64,000 nt of DNA. Source: Doryteuthis pealeii. Lineage: Eukaryota; Mollusca; Cephalopoda; Myopsida; Loliginidae. Below the pieces are notes generated by a model. The model did not search any database and was not told the origin of the DNA. It worked only from the letters and a program-made list of their open reading frames with translations. Below, piece by piece: positions 1 through 10,800 of the stretch (within the stretch, counting starts at the first letter, position 1; every line of letters starts with the position of its first letter). The stretch is from assembly GCA_023376005.1 (NCBI GenBank), contig CM042181.1, positions 16,589,340-16,653,339 of the forward strand, given 5' to 3'. Both the position numbers and the translations under genes were made by a program.

Positions 1-381
1 AAAGAGCCTGATGTAAAATATTTAAAAAAGTGTATAATTATATAAAAGTGTATATTAAAATATCAAAATTGTTCGTAACACACTCCAACTATTAAATAAG
101 TAACCACTAAGTGTAGGTAAATCCGTGGTGTTTATGGATAAATATCTTCAGAGGGGTAAACATCCATATGTATAGTTTTTTCATAGACAAGTAAGTGAAA
201 TAAAATGGAACTTAATCCGACAGTGTGAATTTGATATATTGAAAAAAAAAAAATGTTTACAAATGCATGGGATCATCAGGAGAGAATGTGCAAACCGTTT
301 CGATAATGACAATTTTGATATTTTAATATACAATTTTATATAATTATACACTTTTTAAAATATTTTACATCAGGCTCTTTT
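1..381. mobile_element. TIR element (MITE-like), left end at the window edge
   Basis: The first ~72 bases are nearly the perfect reverse complement of 308-381, starting from the shared AAAGAGCCTGATG terminus. The element is about 381 bp, has no coding frame, and looks like a non-autonomous DNA transposon. The target-site duplication cannot be checked because the left flank is outside the window. Confidence 0.75.
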
Positions 382-695
382 GAGTCTTTTTATAAACTTT
401 AATGCTTCTGATTTAAAAAAAACAAAATTAAAAATAAAATTCATTTCATTTTAAATAAAATTCATTTTATCTTTAATACAGAAAGCGCATTTTTTTTATA
501 TTTATATATATATATATATATATATGGGAGTAAATATGGAAATTAAATCCGACAATATAAAGAAAATTTGAAAAAACAAGAGTTCCGAAAATGGGATGAA
601 TTTAATTATCGATGTTTAAAACATTTTGGTTACATTGAACCTTCATCAGGATGTCTCTTGGGGTTAAATATATATATATATATATATATATACGT
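382..695. other. AT-rich intronic stretch with (TA)n runs
   Basis: Simple AT-rich sequence with two TA microsatellites (about 506-525 and 668-692). Between them lies a dispersed repeat fragment containing a 'TTCATCAGGATGTC' segment that recurs near 37420 and 47640. No coding content seen. Confidence 0.6.
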
Positions 696-930
696 CCAAA
701 ACAAAATGGCATTACTTTTTGACTAACACTCGTATATTATTCATTTTTATAATAGTTTCAGTGTTAATACATACCAAAACAAAATGGCATTACTTTTTGA
801 CTAACACTCGTATATTATTCATTTTTATAATAGTTTCAGTGTTAATACATACCAAAACAAAATGGCATTACTTTTTGACTAACACTCGTATATTATTCAT
901 TTTTATAATAGTTTTAGTGTTAATACATAC
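696..930. repeat. 78-bp x3 tandem repeat carrying exon donor sequence
   Basis: Three 78-bp units starting at about 696, 775 and 853. On the minus strand each unit begins with GGTATGTATTAACACT, the donor and first intron bases of the exon ending at 931. The unit length is a multiple of three, so a 73-codon frame runs through it by chance. The donor edge of the exon has been tandemly copied into its own intron. Confidence 0.85.
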
Positions 931-1153
931 CGCATTTTGAATTTCGATTAGCAACAACAACTTTTCTAAATGCTTTGGGGCACTCGTCTTTCATATCTAA
1001 ATCATTAAATCCAAAGTAACTGCCGTCATTAGTTGATACTAGTTTTGTCACGTTGTATATTCCTTCTTGCAAAATTTTTGTTGCACAGGAACCGAGATTA
1101 TTCATCGAGGTAAGATTTGTTGATTTCATGCGAAATGCATACTTTAAAAAAAG
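931..1153 (-). CDS. Exon: second half of the pre-cysteine-rich segment
   Basis: 223 nt, in phase 0, out phase 1, donor GTATG. Peptide from the first Met region is MKSTNLTSMNNLGSCATKIL, later FNDLDMKDECPKAFRKV and ending NRNSKC plus one base. Three cysteines. With the preceding exon it forms a 132-codon phase 1-1 unit; ending at a lone Cys suggests the next exon begins a cysteine-rich (GCC2/GCC3-like) domain, which is not in the window. A second AG (at 1143-1142) would start the exon at 1141 in the same frame; I prefer 1153 because of its longer pyrimidine tract. The donor and following 70 bp are amplified in the adjacent array. Confidence 0.7.
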
Positions 1154-1198
1154 CTAGAAAAAAAGAAAAGTACAACCATTATCATCTTGCAACACCGT

Positions 1199-1376
1199 TG
1201 GGTTAAAAATAGTGTCAAGTAACTAATAATAATAATCCTTAGTAAACAATTATAGTATAAAGGATGGTTTAAAGTTCAACATACTTTGGGTTAAAAATAG
1301 TGTCAAGTAACTAATAATAATAATCCTTAGTAAACAATTATAGTATAAAGGATGGTTTAAAGTTCAACATACTTTG
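1199..1376. repeat. ~88-bp direct duplication
   Basis: Two near-identical copies starting with GGTTAAAAATAGTGTCAAG. The 'AAGTAACTAATAATAA' part is related to the 43-bp submonomer of the satellite further right, so this is probably an outlying piece of it. Confidence 0.8.
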
Positions 1377-1779
1377 GATACAAATAACTCCGACGAAGGT
1401 TAATAGACAAAACATTTTATATATACAGCACATGGATAACAGTTGGTACAACGTTCATGGTAAAGAGTACATACAAAAAGGGGTACACAAATAAAGATAA
1501 GAAACATTCATGAATGATACAGATATAACATAAAAGAGTACAGACATGAGACTAGCGATAGTCCATGCTGTAAAGAACTTACAGTAATGTAAGGGGGCGG
1601 AGCCCCACGAGAGGGGTTAGCTAAAATCTACCCCATGTGGCTCGTGGTTGGTGAAACCGGCAAAGAGGCCGAAAGGATTTGAAACCGGCGCTTAAATACT
1701 ATGGTGCCCCTGGTGGGCATCATCAAACTAAAAAGGGCAGACAACTCCACCAGGCGAATTCAAACTAACACTACAATAG
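1377..1779. mobile_element. LTR-like element, related to 8469-9221
   Basis: Shares with the 8.5-9.2 kb element an 'acagcacatgg' segment, a GGGGGC(G/T)GA(A)GCCCC block, a 'GCGCTTAAATAC' segment, a 'CCCCTGGTGG' segment and a terminal 'gcagacaactc' block, in the same order. This looks like a solo LTR or LTR fragment of a retroelement. No protein-coding part seen. Confidence 0.55.
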
Positions 1780-4560
1780 CTTTAAGTAACTATTCTTAAT
1801 ACAAATAATTTGCATACAGTTATATGGTTTCAAGTAACTATTCTTAATACAAATAATTTGCATACAGTTACTATACATTATATTCAACTATTCTATAATC
1901 ATACAGTTATATGGTTTCATAACTATACATATGGCACACAGTTATATGGTTTCAAGTAACTAATGATAAAGTAACTATTCTTAATACAAATAATTTGCAT
2001 ACAGTTATATGGTTTCATAACTATTCTTAATACATATAATTTGTTATATGGTTCAAGTAACTAATGATAATAACCCTTAGTAAACAATTATAGCTTCAAG
2101 TAACTATTCTTAATATAAATAATTTGCATACAGTTATATGGTTTCAAGTAACTATTCTTAATACATATAATTTGCACACAGTTATATGGTTTCAAGTAAC
2201 TAATGATAATAACCCTTAGTAAACAATTATAGCTTCAAGTAACTATTCTTAATATAAATAATTTGCATACAGTTATATGGTTTCAAGTAACTATTCTTAA
2301 TACATATAATTTGCACACAGTTATATGGTTTCAAGTAACTAATGATAATAACCCTTAGTAAACAATTATAGCTTCAAGTAACTATTCTTAATATAATAAT
2401 TTGCATACAGTTATATGGTTTCAAGTAACTATTCTTAATACATAGCACACAGTTATATGGTTTCAAGTAACTAATGATAATAACCCTTAGTAAACAATTA
2501 TAGCTTCAAGTAACTATTCTTAATATAAATAATTTGCATACAGTTATATGGTTTCAAGTAACTATTCTTAATACATATAATTTGCACACAGTTATATGGT
2601 TTCAAGTAACTAATGATAATAACCCTTAGTAAACAATTATAGCTTCAAGTAACTATTCTTAATATAAATAATTTGCATACAGTTATATGGTTTCAAGTAA
2701 CTATTCTTAATACATATAATTTGCACACAGTTATATGGTTTCAAGTAACTAATGATAATAACCCTTAGTAAACAATTATAGCTTCAAGTAACTATTCTTA
2801 ATATAAATAATTTGCATACAGTTATATGGTTTCAAGTAACTATTCTTAATACATATAATTTGCACACAGTTATATGGTTTCAAGTAACTAATGATAATAA
2901 CCTTAGTAAACAATTATAGCTTCAAGTAACTATTCTTAATACAAATAATTTGCATACAGTTATATGGTTTCAAGTAACTATTCTTAATACATATAATTTG
3001 CACACAGTTATATGGTTTCAAGTAACTAATGATAATAACCTTAGTAAACAATTATAGCTTCAAGTATATTCTTAATACCCACACAGTTATATGGTTTCAA
3101 GTAACTAATGATAATAACCCTTAGTAAACAATTATAGCTTCAAGTAACTATTCTTAATACAAATAATTTGCATACAGTTATATGGTTTCAAGTAACTATT
3201 CTTAATACATATAATTTGCACACAGTTATATGGTTTCAAGTAACTATTCTTAATACATATAATTTGCACACAGTTATATGGTTTCAAGTAACTAATGATA
3301 ATAACCCTTAGTAAACAATTATAGCTTCAAGTAACTATTCTTAATACAAATAATTTGCATACAGTTATATGGTTTCAAGTAACTATTCTTAATACATATA
3401 ATTTGCACACAGTTATATGGTTTCAAGTAACTATTCTTAATACATATAATTTGCACACAGTTATATTTCAAGTAACTATTCTTAATACATATAATTGCAC
3501 ACAGTTATATGGTTTCAAGTAACTATTCTTAACATATAATTTGCACACAGTTATATGGTTTCAAGTAACTAATGATAATAACCCTTAGTAAACAATTATA
3601 GCTTCAAGTAACTATTCTTAATACAAATAATTTGCATACAGTTATATGGTTTCAAGTAACTATTCTTAATACATATAATTTGCACACAGTTATATGGTTT
3701 CAAGTAACTATTCTTAATACATATAATTTGCACACAGTTATATGGTTTCAAGTAACTAATGATAATAACCCTTAGTAAACAATTATAGCTTCAAGTAACT
3801 ATTCTTAATACAAATAATTTGCATACAGTTATATGGTTTCAGGTATAACTAATAGTAAACAATTATAGCTTCAAGTAACTATTCTTAATACAAATAATTT
3901 GCATACAGTTATATGGTTTCAGGTAACTATTCTTAATACATATAATTTGCACACAGTTATATGGTTTCAAGTAACTAATGATAATAACCCTTAGTAAACA
4001 ATTATAGCTTCAAGTAACTATTCTTAATACAAATAATTTGCATACAGTTATATGGTTTCAGGTAACTATTCTTAATACATATAATTTGCACACAGTTATA
4101 TGGTTTCAAGTAACTAATGATAATAACCTTAGTAAACAATTATAGCTTCAAGTAACTATTCTTAATACAAATAATTTGCATACAGTTATATGGTTTCAGG
4201 TAACTATTCTTAATACATATAATTTGCACACAGTTATATGGTTTCAAGTAACTAATGATAATAACCCTTAGTAAACAATTATAGCTTCAAGTAACTATTC
4301 TTAATACAAATAATTTGCATACAGTTATATGGTTTCAAGTAACTATTCTTAATACATATAATTTGCACACAGTTATATGGTTTCAAGTAACTATTCTTAA
4401 TACATATAATTTGCACACAGTTATATGGTTTCAAGTAACTAATGATAATAACCCTTAGTAAACAATTATAGCTTCAAGTAACTATTCTTAATATAAATAA
4501 TTTGCATACAGTTATATGGTTTCAAGTAACTATTCTTAATACATATAATGTGCACACAGT
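1780..4560. repeat. Higher-order satellite array (about 138-bp unit)
   Basis: About 20 higher-order units, each two ~47-bp submonomers (CAAGTAACTATTCTTAATAC plus ATATAATTTGCACACAG- or AAATAATTTGCATACAG-type halves) and one ~43-bp submonomer (AAGTAACTAATGATAATAAC followed by CCTTAGTAAACAATTATAGC). Units differ by occasional loss of one submonomer. It lies within the intron between the last two exons. Confidence 0.95.
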
Positions 4561-4735
4561 TATATGGTTTCACTGTGTGCACATTATATGTATTAAGAAT
4601 AGTTACTTGAAGCTATAATTGTCTACTAAGGATTATTATTATTAGTTACTTGAAATCATATAACTGTGTGCAAATTATTTGTATTAAGAATAGTTACTTG
4701 AAGCTATAATTGTTTACTAAGGATTATTATTATCA
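4561..4735. repeat. Inverted end of the satellite array
   Basis: From about 4573 the same submonomers appear in reverse complement (CTGTGTGCACATTATATG, then ATTAAGAATAGTTACTTGAA), so the array ends in a head-to-head inversion of roughly one and a half units. Confidence 0.9.
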
Positions 4736-4863
4736 GAGGCCAAAAGAAAGAAAGAAAGAAAGAAAGACTTTAGATCAAAAGCCAAAAAGAAAAAAAGAAC
4801 AAAAGAAAGAAAGACAAAAAGAAAAAAAGAAGTTAATGAAAAAGACCTCAGATCAGAGGCCAA

Positions 4864-4895
<32 letters not shown>

Positions 4896-5441
4896 CTTTA
4901 GATCAAAAGAACTGTAATAAGAATGTTCTCTGGGGTGCACAGTTAAGTCCGACGATTTCACTCTCCCAGCAATGCTGCACTCTTCTCACCAATACTATCA
5001 AAAGGTCTTGTCTCTCGTCCACTCGTCACCACAGCCAAAATGCTACTGCAAGCTTTCTGCCCGGTTTCTGAGAGCTGGCCAAATAAATACACAATTACAG
5101 TGTTCATCCGGGCTCCTTCCTCTAATCAGCATGCGTCGATCCTTCACATCCTGGCCACTCTGGATAGTTTAGCCATTCCCATGCGTCGGGCCACGACTCA
5201 CGATCAGGAGAATGAGAGTTCAATCTCCCCACTTGCCTCTGATCTCATTCTGCATGCCAAACACAGTCATGCACGCTTCGAACTACTACGTTCGTGGTTT
5301 CTCTCGCCACAAGAACAAAAGAACAAAAGACAAAAAGAAAAAAGAAAAAACGAAAGAAAGACAAAAAGAAAAAAAAAAGTTAATGAAAAAGATCTTCGAT
5401 CAGAGGCCAAAAATACTGAATAAGAAAGAAAGAAAATTTAC
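4736..5441. other. A/G-rich AAAG repeats flanking an unidentified 380-bp segment
   Basis: Purine tracts with GAAA units occur at 4740-4910 and 5310-5440 and share a 'GATCAGAGGCCAAAA' boundary. The segment between (about 4915-5310) is GC-richer than its surroundings and unrelated to the exons. Open frames through it look like chance; I do not recognise a product. It may be an old retroelement piece bracketed by duplicated purine tracts. Confidence 0.5.
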
Positions 5442-5614
5442 ATTGCCCTTCTCGAATGTGTGTGATGAATTTTCGTCTGTAAAGGAAACGCCCTTGCAAA
5501 TCAGTTCTAAATTGGATACAACATTCGGTACTTCTTTTGAAAAACTGAATGATTTTGGTGAAACGCTTTGAAATGCAGATTTGAATGAAACGTGGTAAGT
5601 TGCAGTAGTTTTCT
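5442..5614 (-). CDS. Exon: first half of the pre-cysteine-rich segment
   Basis: 173 nt; acceptor TTTCTTTCAG after a long pyrimidine tract, donor GTAAAT. Enters in phase 1 (two bases complete a codon) and leaves in phase 0, fitting the phase-0 start of the next exon. Peptide KTTATYHVSFKSAFQSVSPK and later LELICKGVSFTDENSSHTF. An aromatic, beta-like V-S-F strand followed by a single Cys resembles the segment between the last sushi and the GCC2/GCC3 repeats of SVEP1-like proteins; this assignment is by context and not by a strong motif. The frame stays open past the donor, so the exon end is moderately certain. Confidence 0.65.
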
Positions 5615-5709
5615 CTGAAAGAAAAAAAAAAAAGAAAAATATAAAAATTTGGTAAATGTAAATAACCATCAATATATCATTCTAACTACACTTCATTCAT
5701 AATTCGTAG

Positions 5710-6335
5710 GCTACTGTCACAGCTTGTAATTCACGATTCTGCGATAAGAGTTACGTCCCTTAGACCAACTGTGTGTTTTTCCTAAACAGGACTATTCTTG
5801 CATTTTCACCGCCCTTTTCTGGTTACCATTATTCAGCGGTAAATTCAACGCTTAATCAACACGCGTTCAATTCCTTTTCTGTGTTCTTCCTTAAAGAGAA
5901 CAGGTACGTCACTTGACTCTCAGTAACCTTCTTATTAAATTTTGTAATAGACTTTTACCTTGTGTATCTGACTATATTATTTGACGTTTCGCTGAACCTT
6001 GTACACTAAGAAAGATTTTATAATGTTCACTCCCTTGTCAATTGATTGACTTTCTCTCATAGACTCTGCCCCCCTCATTTGTACCTTTCTTAACTTCTAA
6101 GCCTGTTTGGTGGTGTTATTGTGTGTCATTATTATTTCACTGTCTTTATCTATGAACTGCCTCCGAGTTTTTCTATTAACACCCATCCGTTGCTTTCTTC
6201 AGACATTGTACCATCCCATGTGTTGCGGCTTGTTCTATAAACCTGTTTTCTTTCCTATTTCAGTTTTTTACACTTTCTGGTGAAAGAAATAAAGAGACTA
6301 CCTTAACCACGGTGTTTGTTATTCTATGCCAGAGT
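5710..6335. mobile_element. LTR-like sequence (candidate)
   Basis: Mixed-composition, non-coding stretch that includes an AATAAAG signal at about 6286 followed by a GT-rich stretch, consistent with the R-U5 part of an LTR in plus orientation. Termini and target duplications were not resolved. It could instead be unique intronic sequence. Confidence 0.3.
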
Positions 6336-6890
6336 GAGTTAGACTACGTGAGACGAAAAGTCGTTCATACACTTTGGAAAAGATATGAGCGACGAAGTAG
6401 GAGTCGCGATAGAAGTCATACCTAATTTTTGAAAATGCCCGCTTAAAGAAGCAACTGAGCCCATCAGCTAAAATCTAAATCAAAGCAAAAAAAAGTTTAA
6501 ATACTGATTTATACACGTAGGGGATATAATCAAGAAAATTAATTAATCATTGAAATTAATTATTGAATCCAATGATAGACACATTAGTTGTTTGTGCTAG
6601 TATTATGGATCACCACCAAATAAGTCTCCGTTTTTATTTTTGACAACGATTCGCAAGTTTAACCCTTTCTTTTCTTTTACTTTATAGAATACAATTCTAT
6701 ATTTTTAAATAAATACACGCACACATTTCTTTTCCCAAACTTAAGGAAAAGAGATTAAAAACAAACACATGAACACAATCCTTTTTTCAAACTTAAGGAA
6801 AAGTAATTAAAGCAAACACACGAACACAAATCCTTTTCCAAAGATTTAAGGAAAAGTGATTAAACCAAATGTTTACACAAAAATCAGAAT
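6336..6890. other. Intronic sequence, no gene seen
   Basis: AT-rich intronic sequence. A direct repeat of about 50 bp occurs near 6740-6860 ('CTTAAGGAAAAG' three times with 'AAACACA' spacers). Nothing coding was recognised. Confidence 0.6.
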
Positions 6891-7440
6891 TGATTGGCTG
6901 GGTTAGTATTGCTCACTACTACGTTCGCGCTTTTGCACCAAAAAGTTAATTACTTTTTGATCCTATCTCCTAATTATAAAAGATGGAGAAGAAATCAACA
7001 AACAGACAGAACCCATTTCACTATCAGAGAAGACAGAATTCATTTCGCTAGCAGACGACACAGACTTCATCTCACGTTCAAACCGGACACATTCCGACAA
7101 CCACAAACAAATATACAGATATCGTCTTGCTGCCAGATAGAACAACGACCAAGAAACAGGTGTTCAAACGAACGACTTCACTGCCTCAACACAAATTACT
7201 ACTACTACCAGTATTCTTACCACTTCGTTCTACCTACATCAAGAATCCGTTTCAACAGGTCAGATACACAAACTTATTTTTCATTTCTGTCACATCAAAG
7301 CGAACTTTTCCAAACTTAACATACAAACTTTTTACATTTTACATTACACATATCACCTACACTATTCCTTTTGAACATTTACATATTTGTCGAATACTTG
7401 CAAATTTATTCTCTGAATAAATTTATTTGTTATTTTATAA
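6891..7440 (+). mobile_element. LTR-like sequence with TATA-type box and poly(A) signal (candidate)
   Basis: A TATAAAAG box at about 6976 followed about 440 bp later by AATAAA (near 7417) would suit a plus-strand LTR promoter and polyadenylation unit. The open frames here have low-complexity translations (Thr/Arg-rich) and no recognisable domain. The last ~20 bases of this block begin a 134-bp direct repeat found again at 8196-8327. Confidence 0.35.
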
Positions 7441-8327
7441 TTATATGCATTTGTTTTATTATTTCTCCGTATTTTCTACCTAAACTGTGTCATATATTTT
7501 ATTCGTCATTCCTAATATTACTGAACACATACTCATAATCCTCTACAACTTTTACAAAAAAAAAACAAAAAAATTTTTGGCGCATTTGTGCACATCATAT
7601 ATCACAATCAAATTATTGATAGCAATTACGCGATGGGGAAAAATAAGAATAAAATTATTTTGTTTGGTGGTCCAATGGCTACCTCTTTTCAACCATAGCC
7701 AATTTGCTGTTCTCTCCGCTGACTTTGTTATGTTTTGAATTGCTTCTTTTTTTTTTTAACACCGCTCAACCCAATGTCAGTCAAAGCTTTACACAACGAT
7801 TTTGCCACAAACCCCCTTAAGCCAACTTCTATTGGTAAACATTTTACCTTCCAACCCTTGTTTCTACACATCTCTACCAATTCATCATATTTTAATTTTT
7901 TCCTTTCATGTGCTTCTTCTGCACGCTCTTCCCAGGGAACTGTTAGCTCCCACATTACTATTTTCTTTATTTTGTTTGAAAATATGTGGCCACAATGTTG
8001 TTTGGACGACATGGACTGGGAATATTAGTCTTGTCCCCAAATCGGCCCTTAATTCCCAGTCTGCTGCTAGTGACAAATCGTTTGGTTTGAGTTTTTCATT
8101 TTGTGTAGCTTTTGCACCAGCCCTAACAAACCCTATTGCTCTCCTGCCGTCTATTAGTTTATTTGTACGGATGGCTGTATGGGAACTGTTGGAAATTTAT
8201 TTGTTATTTTATAATCACATGCATTTGTTTTATTATTTCTCCGTATTTTCTACCTAAACTGTGTCATATATTTTATTCGTCATTCCTAATATTACTGAAC
8301 ACATACTCATAATCCTCTACAACTTTT
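7418..8327. repeat. 134-bp direct repeats flanking the LINE fragment
   Basis: 7418-7551 and 8196-8327 are almost identical, both starting AAATTTATTTGTTATTTTAT and ending 'CCTCTACAACTTTT'. They bracket the LINE fragment. Far longer than a target-site duplication, they may be a segmental duplication around the insertion or remains of two LTR ends. Confidence 0.85.
7728..8180 (-). pseudogene. LINE reverse-transcriptase C-terminal fragment
   Basis: Minus-strand frames read DWELRADLGTRLIFP then, after a frameshift near 8000, WELTVPWEERAEEAHERK, ELVEMCRNKGWK, CLPIEVGLRGFVAKSL and TDIGLSG. This is the characteristic tail of many animal non-LTR retrotransposon ORF2-type proteins (the WELTVPWEER block and the CxPIEVGxRGF block). 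At least one frameshift and lack of the reverse-transcriptase core show it is a dead fragment. Confidence 0.85.
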
Positions 8328-8468
8328 TAGTTCCGTAAAAAATATAAGCTCATTTTTTTATTTCTTTTATTCCACTTTCAATGATTTCTTGTTGTATCCT
8401 GTTCTTTTTCCTTTCTTACTTCTATTATTCTTCTTTCAGCGTCTGGACTTTGTCTTGGGGACGCTTAC

Positions 8469-9221
8469 TGTATAACTCTGACACGAATGTTAAAGATAAC
8501 ATTTAATAAATTGGACAGCACATGGAAATGATACATAAAATACAGTACATGAAACAAGATACATAAGAAGAGTTACATAGAAGATATACACGTACATAGC
8601 AATAATGAGGGGTTATAGAGAGTCCATAAGACAAAAATCACTTACTGGTGACCTTGTAATGGGGGCTGAAGCCCCCCACACGAGAAGTGTGTAGACAAAC
8701 GTCTAACCCATGTAGGGACTAGAACTCTCCTGTGTCTTCGGGGACAGGAAGTAGAAAAGGTAACGTCACCAGATTGGGTGAAGAATTCTCTCTACGGTTT
8801 TGGTACCAGCATGTGAGGCTCGTAGAAACGAGCTCGTCTCAGTCCCTTGTGACTGAAGGAACTTTCCCCTCAGTGAGGGAGCAACAACCGAAGACTTAAC
8901 CTGACACCCCCCTCAACGAGGGAAATATATGAACTGTAAGTACTGCCCCTAAGTACTTATTATATTGACTGTTGTTGAGAATACATGTGAATAAATAAGG
9001 TTAAAAGTACATGTGCTTTCCCTTTCGTCATTACATTATGCGAACTAATATTTTGTTCCTCATAGACTGTAGACAGCAATTCGTACACCCATGTCTGTGA
9101 GTTCCCGAAGAAGAAAGAGACAGAGAGTTTGAAAACAGGCGCTTAAATACAACAGACCCCTGGTGGTCAGAAACCCAGAGGGAAGATAACTCTTCCAGGC
9201 AAAGGGCAAACAATCACAACA
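8469..9221. mobile_element. Outer LTR-like element, interrupted by a second LTR
   Basis: Begins TGTATAACTC and ends ACAATCACAACA. It shares ordered blocks with 1377-1779 (acagcacatgg, GGGGGCTGAAGCCCCCC, GCGCTTAAATAC, CCCCTGGTGG). The homology is interrupted exactly by the 8711-9087 insertion, so the two halves were once contiguous. Interpreted as a solo LTR; no clear target duplication. Confidence 0.6.
8711..9087 (+). mobile_element. Solo LTR with CCCA target duplication, nested
   Basis: 377 bp from TGTAGGGACTAG to TTCGTACA, with TG...CA ends and flanked on both sides by CCCA. It contains an AATAAATAAGG poly(A)-type signal near 8990. A second copy occurs at 39799-40163, also with TG...CA and a 4-bp duplication. 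It lies inside another LTR-like element, giving a clear order of insertion. No internal retroelement genes, so it is a solo LTR. Confidence 0.8.
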
Positions 9222-9247
9222 CTTTGAATTCTATTTAAGTGTCTTAC

Positions 9248-9439
9248 CTATACAATCGGTTACATCGCTTGGAGTCCAGTTATCATTTTGAGAGCAGCTG
9301 GCAGTCTTTGTTTTAGTATCATCCAGAAACATAAATCCATCATGACAAGTTATGGTGCAGCTGATGCCGTTAGAATCCTTTGTGCAAGTTTTGTTAGAAT
9401 TGGCAGGTGTTCTCAGGGAAGTCTGTAAACATTCTGTCG
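9248..9439 (-). CDS. Exon: six-cysteine CCP after the HYR pair
   Basis: 192 nt, 64 codons, phase 1-1, acceptor TTTTTCTAG, donor GTAAG. Peptide TECLQTSLRTPANSNKTC, then SNGISCTITCHDGFMFL and ASCSQNDNWTPSDVTDC. Six cysteines rather than four: an extra pair between Cys1 and Cys2, as in the sushi module that follows paired HYR domains in SVEP1-like proteins. W-T-P-x-x-x-x-x-C at the end is canonical. An LTR insertion ends 26 bp beyond the donor side (9221). Confidence 0.9.
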
Positions 9440-9497
9440 CTAGAAAAATAAAACATAAGATAAAAGGGTTTTATAATTTGCTTGAAGCATTGTGAAT

Positions 9498-9914
9498 GGC
9501 AAAAAAGCCATATCTAAACACATCGTGTTTACATACTTATCATATCGTCGTGTAATAAAAGTCACTACAAGAGGAATATTAACCTACTATAAACAAATTG
9601 TAAAATCTAAGAAGTCCGTTTGGTGTAGGGGTTATGGTACCCGCCTGTCAGCTTGACAGTCCGAGTTCAGATCACGCACAGGGCGGTCTTTCTATCTATA
9701 GCTCTGCTGATGAGGCCTAATAGGCCGAAATGTACATACAGAGATTGATTTTTCTCGATTTGTTTAGCCATACATTTAAATAGGCATTCCCGCCTAACTA
9801 ATTAATTATTAATTAATTAATTTTCAAAATTAGGTACGACTCCAATTAAGCACATATTCCCAAAAAAATTGTCGGCAAAAAAGCCATATCCAAACACATC
9901 GTGTTTACATACTT

Positions 9915-9921
<7 letters not shown>
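9498..9921. repeat. 48-bp direct repeats flanking a SINE-bearing segment
   Basis: 9498-9546 and 9873-9921 share a 48-bp block (GGCAAAAAAGCCATATC then CAAACACATCGTGTTTACAT). The segment between contains the tRNA-derived SINE. The block itself contains an imperfect palindrome around AACACATCGTGTT. Confidence 0.85.
9615..9770 (+). mobile_element. tRNA-derived SINE S2
   Basis: The head has an A-box-like TGGTGTAGGGG and a B-box-like GAGTTCAGATC about 35-40 bp apart, as in a pol III tRNA-type promoter, followed by a central 'CTGATGAGGCCTAATAGGCC' block and a variable tail. The structure fits a tRNA-headed SINE rather than a functional tRNA because the tRNA cloverleaf decays after the B box. Confidence 0.65.
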
Positions 9922-9959
<38 letters not shown>

Positions 9960-10397
9960 ATAAATAAATATATAAAGGTTTTACATATCTATTTATTAGG
10001 TGACAAAGGAACATTCATAACCATATTGGTTTCATGCGATGCAATCATCAGGTGAAGATGTTTCAAATGTAAGGAAAATCAAAAAAATTTCAAAAAATTC
10101 AATAGACATGGGATGCGTATGATTGGATAATATGATGTGTGTATGTATGTGAAGGTAAATTGAATGTATGAGAGTGTTTATAGGCAGCATAAAGGTTGCG
10201 TATGCGTAGTAACTGGTCACACACATAATATGTTGTTCTGTGAATGTGTGGCATTTTAACAGTGCTTACATGCGAGCGTTTATGTTTGTGCATGTATGTG
10301 TGTGTGTATGTTTTTTTCCTATCAGGATGTGTAGGTTATGTATATTGTATATTGTCGGGTCGAGTTAATTGAGGAGTGTGGTTGAATAATATGTAAA

Positions 10398-10429
<32 letters not shown>

Positions 10430-10679
10430 TCAAACCATTTGACTACTGGTTTTTAAGATCTCAACCATTTGACTCATCTGATGATTGCATAACCATGAAA
10501 TTATGAGTCCAAATCCATAATATTACAATTGATTATAAAATCTGCTCTGCTTTATTAGCATTGAGCACCTTTTCATGCCAATACTTTTCTCATTTTCTCA
10601 TTCCTTCTTTATTCATTTATATATATATATATATATATATTGGTTTGGAGGTTGATTTTGATAAAAACACAATAAAATC
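9922..10679. other. Intronic: (TA)n, GT-rich stretch, poly-T
   Basis: Holds a (TA)n run at 9918-9952, a TG-rich region at 10120-10320 and a 25-bp poly-T at about 10399-10422. The segment near 10030-10050 (CATGCGATGCAATCATCAGG) is complementary to the segment near 10478-10497, so this may be a foldback or a SINE pair. No coding content. Confidence 0.55.
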
Positions 10680-10800
10680 TCTATTAATAATGGAGATTCA
10701 CTTCCGGTATTTTGTCTGTAACTGCTTACGTTACATGACCCAAAATCGTCATAACATAGAATAAATACACTCAAAATTTGTTGTTCTCATCTACTTTCAT
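10680..10800 (+). mobile_element. Helitron family H3, 5' fragment
   Basis: Starts TCTATTAATAATGGAGATTC and continues into 'TTTTGTCTGTAAC' and 'CATAACATAGAATAAATACAC', the same 5' sequence as the full element at 54726-55339. The 3' end is missing. Confidence 0.7.

Noticed and set aside
719..940. 73-codon plus-strand frame with three repeats
   Set aside because: Chance frame through a 78-bp tandem repeat; lies opposite the exon donor and has no domain.
4710..5571. Lys/Arg/Glu-rich open frames
   Set aside because: They are translations of GAAA-type purine repeats.
9630..9700. Functional tRNA gene
   Set aside because: A and B boxes are present but no complete cloverleaf; a SINE body follows.
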